The translations under genes and the position numbers were made by a program. Positions 37,593-46,223 of a stretch of DNA of 63,350 nucleotides are shown in pieces. The stretch comes from Strigomonas culicis (Eukaryota; Euglenozoa; Kinetoplastea; Trypanosomatida; Trypanosomatidae): NCBI GenBank assembly GCA_000482145.1, contig AUXH01000027.1, positions 1 through 63,350 of the forward strand, given 5' to 3'. Below the pieces are notes generated by a model. It had not been told where the DNA came from, searched no databases, and saw nothing but the letters and a program-made list of their open reading frames with translations. Each line of letters begins with the position of its first letter. Within the stretch, counting starts at the first letter, position 1.

Positions 37593-39941
37593 CTACGCCG
37601 GCCGCAGGAGGAGCTGCTCCACCGGCGCCGCAGCCGCCATGTCGCGCCGCAGCGCGTAGGCGGACACCCGCGTGGCGATCTGCTCCACCTCGTAGTGATA
37701 GTTCACCATGACAGTGCCGCTCTCCCGGCTCCCCTGAACGGACGCGTTGCCGAGAAAGTTCAGCTGCCGCACCATCGCTCCATTCGCGATGTGGAAATTG
37801 CCCACCGGGTCCAGCACGCGCCCACGGCGCTTCTCCCGCAGCAGGTAGTTCGCGACGGACGCCATCAGCGGCGCCTCGACCGCCGTCGCGAAGGCGCCGT
37901 CGAAGTACCACGGCGCGGTCGGGTCGGGCGCGAGCAGCAGCCGCAGAAAGAACTTCCACGTCTGCGCCCGGAGGCGGGCGGCCAGCGCGGCATCGCCGCC
38001 CTCTGCCTGCTGCTGCTGCTGCTGCTGCCGCGCCTCCAGCTGCTCGAGCCGCTCGACACTGCGCTGGTCGTCCTCCGTCAGCGCCGCGAAGTGGCGGCGG
38101 CCGTAGGCGAGCACCGCCGCGCGCAGCTGCGTGTCCAGCGCCGCCTCCGCGCGCTCAAAGGCCTGCCGCGCGGCCGCATCCGCCGCCGGCGCGGTGCCGA
38201 AGGGTGCCGCGTCCAGCGCCCGGCTGTCGGGGGCGGCGGTGGGGCCGGCCTCGAGCCGAGCGGCGCGGGTGTTGAGCCGTTCGACCTGCGCGGACAGCCA
38301 ACGCGTGTAGCCAGGGATGGGGGAGAGCGTGCTGTAGCGCACGATCGCGGGCAGCCCGCGCGCGGTGCGGGTCAGGTTGATGTTCTGCTGCACCTCCTGC
38401 ACCACGCGCTTGATGAGGAGGTTGCCCATGTCCATGCCACGCAGCGAGCTCTGCGCGGAGTTGATGCTGTAGAAGATGGCGGTGTCCACCGCCTCGTTTT
38501 CCGGGGGGTCGAGGTCGACGCGCAGCGCCCCCACCCCCGCGCCCGCCGCGATCTCGCGCGCATAGGTGTGCCTGAAGGCGCGCGCGGCGGCCGACGTGTT
38601 CGCCGGGTCCAGCAGCGGCGTCGGCCGCTGCAGCAGCACGTCGACGGACGGCATCAGCTCGCGCGTGAGGGCAACCTGCACCGCGATGAGCGGCTCCTCC
38701 ACGACGCTCGGGTGGAGGAAGGCGAAGCAGTGGCGGTGGTGCGTCGGCTGCATGCGCCGCTTGAAATCCGCGAAGCCGTTGACGAAGGGATGGACGTGCT
38801 CCGCGGCCATCACGTGCTCCAGCAGCGAGGGCGCCGTCGCGTACCACCGCAGCTCCTCCATCACAAGGTACTCCTTCGCAAAGAAGTCGTGGAACAGGAC
38901 GCTTAGGGAGGCATCCACCGTCGCGATATCGTTCTTGCGGTCCGTCCAGAAGCGGAGCTCCTCTGCCGTCGCACCATCCGCCACGCCCGCCGCGGACGGC
39001 TTGCGCAGCCGCTCGAGCTGCTTCTTGCACTCGATGTCAAAGTAGTGGATCGTCTTGCGGAACTCCATCAGCCGCCGCGTGCCGCCCTCCTGCGAGGCAG
39101 AGTGGCGCAGCCACAGGTAGTGCAGCGGCGACCCCGCCGTCCGCAGGTCGAAGCACAGCCCCATGATCTTGTTCTTGAGCTTCAGGGCGCGCCGGTGGTC
39201 ATCCTCCTGTGACGCCGCCCCGGCGCCGGGCGCCGCCCCCTGCGTCTGCTTGTACTGCTCAACCGCCGCGGACAGCTGCGTCGAGAGCGCATCGACGCCG
39301 TCCACGTTGAAGTCGCGCTGTGTCAGCACCCGCACAAAGGAGAAGAAGTGGTTGACGTACGCGCTGGTCAGCGCCTCCGGCAGACCGCCGCGCGCCGCCG
39401 CGGCAGGGCTCGCGTCCGAGAGGTGCCGGTTGTTCACTGCGTCCTGCACGCGCGGCGGGAACAGGCTGTCATAGACGGCCCAGATCGCGTCGACGACGGC
39501 GGCCGGCAGCGCCTCCCCCTTCCGCTCCTCCTCCAGTACGAGCTGCAGCTCCGACAGCATGCGGCGCCGCTGGGCCTCGGCCTCCGCGGCGGTCGTCGCC
39601 GAGTGGGAAGGGGGCGTGGCCTCGCTGCTGCTGGGGTCGGCAGCGGCCGCGGGGCGTGGCGCCGCGCCGTGGACCCGCTGCCGCTCGAGCGCCTGGACGT
39701 GCTTGGACAGCTCCCAGATGCGGCGGCACCACGTCGACGTCCGATTCTCAATCAACACGCGCTTCTTGTCGTCCGGCAGTGAGAGGCCGGTGGCGGCATC
39801 CACCGCCGTGCGGTCCGATGAGAGGAGGCGGGGCTGCAGTAGGAGCGAGGGGCAGAAGAAGGAAAGCGCCGGACGCCTCGCCTGGTGCGCGTGGAGCAAT
39901 GAGTGGACTTTTGCTTCGAACGGTCGAAACGAGCGATACAT
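37593..39941 (-). CDS. malonyl-CoA decarboxylase, probably mitochondrial (782 aa)
   Basis: The enzyme converts malonyl-CoA to acetyl-CoA and CO2. The N-terminal helical domain and the catalytic domain are both recognisable. Family blocks include HPSVVEEPLIAVQVALTREL, AIFYSINSAQSSLRGMDMG with the predicted catalytic Ser492, LLIKRVVQEVQ, STLSPIPGYTRWL, then DPVGNFHIANGA with the predicted catalytic His717, and GTVMVNYHYE. The first 45 residues are rich in Arg, Ser, Leu and His with almost no acids, as expected for mitochondrial import. The C-terminus is LLLRPA, so there is no SKL-type peroxisomal or glycosomal signal. An insertion of roughly 130 residues, with Gln and Ala runs, sits between Ser492 and His717, so the dyad is further apart in sequence than in animal enzymes. 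It is also longer overall than the roughly 490-residue human protein. The start is the first ATG after the predicted acceptor. Confidence 0.92.
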   Translation of the reverse strand: MYRSFRPFEAKVHSLLHAHQARRPALSFFCPSLLLQPRLLSSDRTAVDAATGLSLPDDKKRVLIENRTSTWCRRIWELSKHVQALERQRVHGAAPRPAAAADPSSSEATPPSHSATTAAEAEAQRRRMLSELQLVLEEERKGEALPAAVVDAIWAVYDSLFPPRVQDAVNNRHLSDASPAAAARGGLPEALTSAYVNHFFSFVRVLTQRDFNVDGVDALSTQLSAAVEQYKQTQGAAPGAGAASQEDDHRRALKLKNKIMGLCFDLRTAGSPLHYLWLRHSASQEGGTRRLMEFRKTIHYFDIECKKQLERLRKPSAAGVADGATAEELRFWTDRKNDIATVDASLSVLFHDFFAKEYLVMEELRWYATAPSLLEHVMAAEHVHPFVNGFADFKRRMQPTHHRHCFAFLHPSVVEEPLIAVQVALTRELMPSVDVLLQRPTPLLDPANTSAAARAFRHTYAREIAAGAGVGALRVDLDPPENEAVDTAIFYSINSAQSSLRGMDMGNLLIKRVVQEVQQNINLTRTARGLPAIVRYSTLSPIPGYTRWLSAQVERLNTRAARLEAGPTAAPDSRALDAAPFGTAPAADAAARQAFERAEAALDTQLRAAVLAYGRRHFAALTEDDQRSVERLEQLEARQQQQQQQAEGGDAALAARLRAQTWKFFLRLLLAPDPTAPWYFDGAFATAVEAPLMASVANYLLREKRRGRVLDPVGNFHIANGAMVRQLNFLGNASVQGSRESGTVMVNYHYEVEQIATRVSAYALRRDMAAAAPVEQLLLRPA

Positions 39942-40087
39942 GTTTAATCTCTCTTATTCTACGGTTCCTTACTTTTGAGTAGATATATCTATAATCTATA
40001 GATATATATGTGTGTGTATGTGGAGCAATAGGAGCGTGTGCACAATTATTCTTTTTTTTAATGAAAAAACAGCTAAATATTCACGAT

Positions 40088-40138
40088 CTAAAAAAGATAA
40101 TAAGAAGAGTGAGAAGACAAGTGAAGAAAGAAGTATAG
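40088..40138 (-). promoter_or_regulatory. predicted trans-splice acceptor for the malonyl-CoA decarboxylase gene
   Basis: On the minus strand a strong pyrimidine tract (about 40092-40135) ends in TTTTTTAG, with the AG at 40089-40088. The predicted 5' UTR is 146 nt and lacks ATG. Confidence 0.6.
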
Positions 40139-40315
40139 ACAAAAGACAAAAGCAGTGCTTAACCAAAAGAGAAGAAAAGGGAGTTTTGCTCTCAATAATA
40201 ATAATAGCTATCCATCGTATATAGTGCTATTTTAATTATATTAGATGTCCGTATTTAATCGTTTTAACGCATGAATTATTGTTTCTTCATTAATGTTATT
40301 ATTAGAATGGATTCA
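40139..40315. other. short intergenic spacer
   Basis: The gap between the decarboxylase start and the importin stop is only 374 nt in all. It is AT-rich and holds the acceptor tract and presumably the importin 3' UTR. Confidence 0.6.
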
Positions 40316-43300
40316 CTAACAGTTATATTGTGACAGTACTTGCTGCTGTTCGGTAGACAAGACAGATTTTGCCTCCATCCAAAACTGATGGAGATTAAAA
40401 TTATTATTATTACTATTTTGTTGTTGGAGAAAACAAAACACACCCTCCTGCATCAACCGCTGCTTCAGCTCCGCTTCTACTTTATGATGCAGCAACACGT
40501 TAGCCACACACTGCAACAGCAGCACAAACAGGTCCCTGTTCGAACCCTCAGTGCTAACAGTACCATTACCAGTGGGTGTTGTGCGCATAAAGAGGTGCAC
40601 ACACTTCTGCTGAAAGAGAGAAATGAGGAAACGTATCACATTGGCGTTTTCCGAGTAGTCCATCCGCAGTGGAATTCCCTTCGACAACACGAGCGGCAGA
40701 ATGATTGTCTCCATCTGAGAAACATAAAAACCATAATTCGCATGAGAGGGATTTGTTTCCGCGTAGTTGCAGTAGAAGTGATAGAGGAGCGAGCACGTAC
40801 AACTGAACGCGTTGTCAAACAGCGAGGGCGACAGCGCCTCCAGCAGCGCATCGTTCTCATCATCCTTGCGATGGCGATTGTTCTGCTGTTGAAGTAGGGG
40901 CGTGAAAATAATTGAGAGCGCGCGGAACGTTTCTGGAATGTAATACTCATCCGACTGCCGCTGATTCATTGCATGGAGGCTATTAGTGTTACCATTGACT
41001 TGGTTAAAAAAGTAGGTCTGCGGCGACTGCTCCATCAGCGTGCGCAGCAAAAAAACGGCGTTTGACGTTGCAATCGACTCTTCGAACGGCGACGTGACAA
41101 TGAGCTGCTGCGCGGTGTGAAACGCCGCCTGAAAGAGATTCTCAAACACCATCTCCCCACTCTCCGCGTCCGTGCCGGCGGCAGACGGCGCCTCCGCCCC
41201 ATCCTTATTCGAGAAGGGGGCCAGCAGGACGGCGGGATCGACGGAGGCGGTGACGAGCGCAAGCGATCCCATCATCGCCACGACGTCCTCGACCGGCCGC
41301 TGCTCCATGTCCGTGTAAAGCACGGCGCCGCTGAGGAATGGCAGCGGCACGAAGGACGTCACGTGCTGAAAAAAGGACTCGCATACATAGGCCACCTCGC
41401 GCTCCGCATGCGGGTCGTTCGCGTGGAGAAAGGACGGAAACAAGACAGCGTAGTTCTCCTTCTTTCCAAACTGCTTCGCGATCTCCTCGAGCACCTCACA
41501 GATGGTTTCGAAAATGCCGTCGTCATGCGCCTCCCGCAGGTCCGCCGCGATGCTGTCGTGCATCTGCATGTACCGCTGCGTGTAGTTGATGGTCCGCTCG
41601 CGCTTTTTGTTCTTGCTCTTGCGGTTCGCTGGCGCGGTGTGTTGCTGCTGCTGCTGCTGGACGAGGAAGAGCCAGCGCGGGACGAAAAAGAGGCTGTGGA
41701 CGCCCGACGACGGCATGAGCTCCGCCTCCTCCACCTTATCCGTTTTCAGCAAAATGGTGTTGAGGTTGTGTGGCGTTGGTCGGTCCTTCTTCGGCTTTCG
41801 TTGGCCGGGCACGGGGCAGGCCTCTTCGTCGCTGTCTTCGTCATCCTCGTCGTCGTCGCCGTGATTCGCGGCCTGTGCACTCGCCTGGCACGGCAGCTTT
41901 TGAAAGAGCGCCAAGAGCAGAAACCGGATGACCTCTGAAAAGGATGAATTCTGGAGATGGTAGAACCGGTGAGGCGGCGGCGGCTGGTCCTGCATCATGG
42001 CCTCGGCGGCAGGGGCCGACGGGTGGAGCCGGTACGGGTACGAAAAAAACGCCTGCACAGAGAAGTACCGCAGCAGTAGCTGGACGCACTGCCAGGCGGT
42101 GTCCACCACCTCCGCTTCCGCCTCCTCGAAGCAGATGGTCGGGAAGAGAATGTCGTGCACATAGAAGTCCAACTTGTTGCGCGTGTCCTCCGCCAGTGGT
42201 TGCCGCGACGCGGCACCGGGCTGGCTGTGCGGCGCGCTCGCGACCTCCGGCTCGCCATGGAGGGCCTTCACCAGCTGCGCGAGCGCCCACAGCGCGCGGC
42301 ACTTCAGATTGCTGTACAGACAGAAGTCCTTGTCCAGCAGCGCAACGACGGTGCGCCAGAGCGTCGGCAGCGTCTCCGGCTGCTGCAGAAAGCTCACCGC
42401 CGCACCGCCGGCAGGGAGGTGCTTAAGCTCGTCCACAATGGTGCCGATCGCAAAGAGCGCCGCGCACTTCTCCTCCACGTCTGCGGTGCGGATGCGCAGG
42501 ACGTTGCTGCCGGGCGGTGGCGCGCCGCCGCCCGCGTGGCGCTGGGCGTGGTCGGCCGGGAGTAGCCCCTCTGCGTCCTCTGCTTCATCGTCGTCCGCGT
42601 CATCGCTGTCATCCTCCAACCCATCCGTCTCTCTCGCGTGGAGTCGGTGCGCACCCGTCGCGGTCGCGTTCTCCTCGTAGTTGAACGTGGCATAGTGCGC
42701 ATTGGTATTACTACTCGTCGTGTGGGGATGGTGGTTTGCGTCCCGCTGCGGCTGCAGCACGTCCACGTCCACCTCGAGGCTCTGTACGGCGAGCCGCAGC
42801 GTCTGCTGGATGAAATCGTCGGAGAAGAGGTGTTTCAGCAGCGCGCACATGTTCGCGAGAAACGAGAAGGAGCACTCCTTCAGTAGCGCGCCCTCGTTCG
42901 CGTAGGCAGCGCCGCGCGGCTGGCGCTGCGTCGGGTCCGCCGTGTGGATCATCGTGAAGTTCAGAAACGCCTGCTCCATGTAGAAGAGATAAAACGGCTC
43001 AAAGTGCGTCTTTTCGGCCGCCATCGCGATGTAGCCGACGGTCGAGGTCGCCACCGCACGCAGGGAGAGGAGGAGGTGGACGGTGGTCGGGTGGCCCTCG
43101 CGGCCCGCGGCGGAGGGGTCCGCCAGCAGCGACAAGGACGCGACAAACGGCCCGCGGAGCATCGTGAAGAGGGACGCCGCGTAGTGCCGCGAGAACACGC
43201 TCTCCCGCTGCGGCGCGCCGGCATCCGCCTCGCTCTGGCTCGTGTACGCCACGGCGATGCTGGACAGCAGCTGGCACAGGTAGCTCTGCGAACGGATGCA

Positions 43301-45751
43301 GTCCTGCTGACGCTCATGCGCGTCCTCGCCGTCGGCCGGTGTGATACTCAGCCGCTGCAGCGCCGTCATGATGGTCGCCATCAGCGGGTCGATGTACAGA
43401 TCCAGCAAGCAGCTTGCCTCGGCCGCACCACTCGCACCCTCCTTATGCGGCTTCAACAGCGACTCCACATCAATGTTCTCGTTGACGCTGTTCTCGCAGA
43501 GGAGGATGAGCGACTCCGTCATGTTCCGCTTGATCTGCGAGAGCGTTGGCGCGTGGTGGTCCAGCTGCAGTGTCAGAAACGGAATCCCGAGTGCGAAGAG
43601 CACGGAGTGGTAGTGGAAGATCTCCGGCTGCAGGTAGCTACACACAACGTGGCAGGTCAGCGACGCTGCCTGCGACAGGCACAGGGGGTTGTGCGCCTGC
43701 GCGCTGGGCGAGGGGTCCTGCAGGCACCGCAGAATGTACCCTTCACACAGGTACTTGTTCAGGATGTGGTCGATGACGAACTGCAGCGTCGACGGCTTCC
43801 GCAGGAAGGCCGCGTTGCCCTCCGCCAGGCACGCCAGCGCGATGATCGCGGCTTTCTTCTTCTTGATTGTCTCCGCCGTCTCCACCGGTGCGTCCTCGCG
43901 GAGATGGGTGTCGACGAAGGCCTGCAGCATCGGTGTAAAGAGCTTCAGGGAGATATGGAGCGTGATGGCACTCAGGAGCTTGCCGCCCACCATGCAAATG
44001 CTGTACCCCGCAGACCGCTTGTGTTTTGCGGCGGCGGCATCCCCATCCGCGTCATCGTCATCCTCGTCCTCATCCTCAGAAGAAGAGTTCTTCATGTTAA
44101 AGTTGGCGTTATTCGTCTTGGAGTGGGTGCCGTCCATGTCAAACAGCTTCGCAATGGAGTCGTCCTCGGCGAGCAGTGCCGTCGCGCAGTGAATGAGCCC
44201 CTCCAACAGGCTGAACGTGGGCGTCGCCTCCCCACTCGCGAGCTGTAGCCTGACCACGGCGGAGGCCGCGTGAGGGTCCTGCAAGAAGAGGTGCTGCTGC
44301 TGCGATATGAACTTCGCCTTCTGGTCGACAAACTGGCAGAGCACCGAGTTGATCGCATCGCGCAGCTTGAAGGGCAGCTTCAGGTGATTCGTGCTCGCCG
44401 TCGTGTGATTGGAGATTAAGAGCTGGCAGAGATTCTGCAGAATGTAGTAATAGAGCGTCAGTAAAATGGTGTCCTCCTGGCTCATCGTGGTGTTCGTCGT
44501 ATTCGCCTTCTTTCGCCGCGCGGCCTTGGCCTTCTTGGAGGCGCCCTTGCCGCCCGTCGCGCTGGCCGACAAGGCGTTGTTCGTCTGCAAGGAAAACTCA
44601 CACAAGACCATTTCGAAGAGCTCTAACAAGTCCATACCAAACAAGAGAAGCTCTTCCCTCGACAGGTTTTGCATAATCCGATTGTTATTACTCGTATGAC
44701 GATTCGACAAGCACGCGCACAGCTCGGCAAACATGTCCAACCCGCGCTGCACCGCGCTCTCCAGAAACTGATAAAAAAACAAGACGCTTGGTTTTGTGTC
44801 ATGCATCTTAAAGTTCGCGTACGTGTGGTCAATGCGGAGTCCCTCCGCAAAAAAGTGGGCGAACATGATGATGCTCTTCAGTGCTGTATGCTGCACACGG
44901 AAGCTGGTTGCGTCGCCGAAGCCGCCCATCACTATCTGCATGGCGCTGGTCAGCAAGAAAACATGATGATTCGTGGCGGGAGGCGCCGCTGCCGCAGGAC
45001 CCTCCTCTCCATCGTCCTCGTCCGCGTCGTCTTGGAAAAAAAAGTAATCACAGAACACCTCCGTCAAGCTGTTGATCAGTGACAAGGCCAGCTCGCGCCG
45101 CTCCTCCACGTCGGTGTTCTGACTGTTCGCTTGTATGAAGTTTAATAATTGCGGCCAGACGAAAAAGGTATTGTTATTATGCGTCCCAGCTAACACTTTG
45201 TTTTCATTAAAGGCCTCGTACTCCATCTTCACAATCTGGGAAACGATTGAGACCAAACTGTTTCGAATCGTCTTGATGGCCTCGCCGTCCAGCTGCAACA
45301 ACAACAGCTCCTTCACAGCCTCTCGCTGCAACAGAAAAATAGTATTATTATTATTATTCTGTGCCCCTACGCCCCCCTCTTCCTCCTCCAATTCCATCAG
45401 GTAGTGAAAATAATAACGTATTTTCTTTTTCAACAAGACGACGGCCAGATGGCGCACACCGTCCTCTACGTTAAGCATGGTCTGATTCGACTGCGCGAGG
45501 ACAAACGGATGCTGTGCGACGTGCGCATGGCAAGTGAGGCAGAGCAGCTGCGCAATCGCGGTCGGGTTGCGCTTCAGCAACTGCATTAGATAGTACTCAC
45601 TCTGCCGCCGCTCCTCGTTTTCAATCTGCGGACTCAAAATGGTTTGCAGCATGCACACCAACTCGGGGAGGGAGACTGATTGCTGCTGGTGGCCATCTGT
45701 ATTGTTATTGTTGATCGTGCCGGTCTGCATCTCCTTCACAAAGTACGACAT
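40316..45751 (-). CDS. importin-beta-like (karyopherin) HEAT-repeat protein (1811 aa)
   Basis: This looks like a nuclear transport receptor of the importin-4/importin-5/Kap123 kind. The N-terminus has the importin-beta pattern: LLKRNPTAIAQLLCL, then VRHLAVVLLKKKIRYYF (the usual AVLLRKKI block), LLLQLDGEAIKTIRNSLVSIVSQI and WPQLLNFIQ. Helical HEAT-like pairs continue to the C-terminus. Acidic loops occur at about residues 552-577, 1037-1063 and 1294-1312, where this family often has acid loops that touch Ran or cargo. At 1811 residues it is much longer than the usual 1000-1150; the excess is in low-complexity loops. Function by family: Ran-GTP-dependent import of ribosomal or histone-type cargo (inference). 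The ORF opens at a GTG; I start at the first ATG (MSYFVKEMQ), six codons on. The 5' UTR holds an ATG immediately followed by a stop. Confidence 0.8.
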   Translation of the reverse strand: MSYFVKEMQTGTINNNNTDGHQQQSVSLPELVCMLQTILSPQIENEERRQSEYYLMQLLKRNPTAIAQLLCLTCHAHVAQHPFVLAQSNQTMLNVEDGVRHLAVVLLKKKIRYYFHYLMELEEEEGGVGAQNNNNNTIFLLQREAVKELLLLQLDGEAIKTIRNSLVSIVSQIVKMEYEAFNENKVLAGTHNNNTFFVWPQLLNFIQANSQNTDVEERRELALSLINSLTEVFCDYFFFQDDADEDDGEEGPAAAAPPATNHHVFLLTSAMQIVMGGFGDATSFRVQHTALKSIIMFAHFFAEGLRIDHTYANFKMHDTKPSVLFFYQFLESAVQRGLDMFAELCACLSNRHTSNNNRIMQNLSREELLLFGMDLLELFEMVLCEFSLQTNNALSASATGGKGASKKAKAARRKKANTTNTTMSQEDTILLTLYYYILQNLCQLLISNHTTASTNHLKLPFKLRDAINSVLCQFVDQKAKFISQQQHLFLQDPHAASAVVRLQLASGEATPTFSLLEGLIHCATALLAEDDSIAKLFDMDGTHSKTNNANFNMKNSSSEDEDEDDDDADGDAAAAKHKRSAGYSICMVGGKLLSAITLHISLKLFTPMLQAFVDTHLREDAPVETAETIKKKKAAIIALACLAEGNAAFLRKPSTLQFVIDHILNKYLCEGYILRCLQDPSPSAQAHNPLCLSQAASLTCHVVCSYLQPEIFHYHSVLFALGIPFLTLQLDHHAPTLSQIKRNMTESLILLCENSVNENIDVESLLKPHKEGASGAAEASCLLDLYIDPLMATIMTALQRLSITPADGEDAHERQQDCIRSQSYLCQLLSSIAVAYTSQSEADAGAPQRESVFSRHYAASLFTMLRGPFVASLSLLADPSAAGREGHPTTVHLLLSLRAVATSTVGYIAMAAEKTHFEPFYLFYMEQAFLNFTMIHTADPTQRQPRGAAYANEGALLKECSFSFLANMCALLKHLFSDDFIQQTLRLAVQSLEVDVDVLQPQRDANHHPHTTSSNTNAHYATFNYEENATATGAHRLHARETDGLEDDSDDADDDEAEDAEGLLPADHAQRHAGGGAPPPGSNVLRIRTADVEEKCAALFAIGTIVDELKHLPAGGAAVSFLQQPETLPTLWRTVVALLDKDFCLYSNLKCRALWALAQLVKALHGEPEVASAPHSQPGAASRQPLAEDTRNKLDFYVHDILFPTICFEEAEAEVVDTAWQCVQLLLRYFSVQAFFSYPYRLHPSAPAAEAMMQDQPPPPHRFYHLQNSSFSEVIRFLLLALFQKLPCQASAQAANHGDDDEDDEDSDEEACPVPGQRKPKKDRPTPHNLNTILLKTDKVEEAELMPSSGVHSLFFVPRWLFLVQQQQQQHTAPANRKSKNKKRERTINYTQRYMQMHDSIAADLREAHDDGIFETICEVLEEIAKQFGKKENYAVLFPSFLHANDPHAEREVAYVCESFFQHVTSFVPLPFLSGAVLYTDMEQRPVEDVVAMMGSLALVTASVDPAVLLAPFSNKDGAEAPSAAGTDAESGEMVFENLFQAAFHTAQQLIVTSPFEESIATSNAVFLLRTLMEQSPQTYFFNQVNGNTNSLHAMNQRQSDEYYIPETFRALSIIFTPLLQQQNNRHRKDDENDALLEALSPSLFDNAFSCTCSLLYHFYCNYAETNPSHANYGFYVSQMETIILPLVLSKGIPLRMDYSENANVIRFLISLFQQKCVHLFMRTTPTGNGTVSTEGSNRDLFVLLLQCVANVLLHHKVEAELKQRLMQEGVFCFLQQQNSNNNNFNLHQFWMEAKSVLSTEQQQVLSQYNC

Positions 45752-45901
45752 GGGCACGTGTCTATGCACTTCTTTGTCTTTCCTTTTTTTTCTTAATTGG
45801 CGCTACTGATAAGTACGATTATTAAAAACGTCCTACTAAGAGTAGATGCCGTCTTTTATCTGCGTTTTTTCTTTTAATGTGATAATCTTTGTATATGTCC
45901 T

Positions 45902-45907
45902 TTACAT
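45902..45907 (-). promoter_or_regulatory. start-stop upstream ORF (ATGTAA) in the predicted importin 5' UTR
   Basis: The only ATG between the predicted acceptor and the importin start is directly followed by TAA. Such minimal uORFs can stall initiating ribosomes in other eukaryotes; no effect is shown here. Confidence 0.4.
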
Positions 45908-45929
45908 AAATCTTCTTCTTAAGTGTGTT

Positions 45930-45996
45930 CTCGAAACGGGTCAAGAAAAAAAAGAAGAGAGAGAGAGAAAGAGAGAAAGAAGAAAAAAAAAGACAT
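45930..45996 (-). promoter_or_regulatory. predicted trans-splice acceptor for the importin-like gene
   Basis: On the minus strand a tract of about 50 nearly pure pyrimidines (45945-45994) is followed by TTTCGAG, with the AG at 45931-45930. The predicted 5' UTR is 178 nt. AGs nearer the start also exist and would exclude the ATGTAA. Confidence 0.5.
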
Positions 45997-46223
45997 GGAA
46001 TGAAAACCAGTTCTGCCCTTTTGTTTGCTTGTTTGTTTGTTTGGCCAGTATGTGTTTCTGATAAAACAGTAAAAGGGGGAGAGCGAAAAAGCGTAAGAGA
46101 AATGGAACAAACTATACACGTTTCATGAATCGAACCATAACCAACAAGAAAGGAGAGGACGAAAACAGAAAAGGAAAAAAGTATCATCGCTTATTTCTTT
46201 CTTTCTTTCTATCTTTTTCAGTG

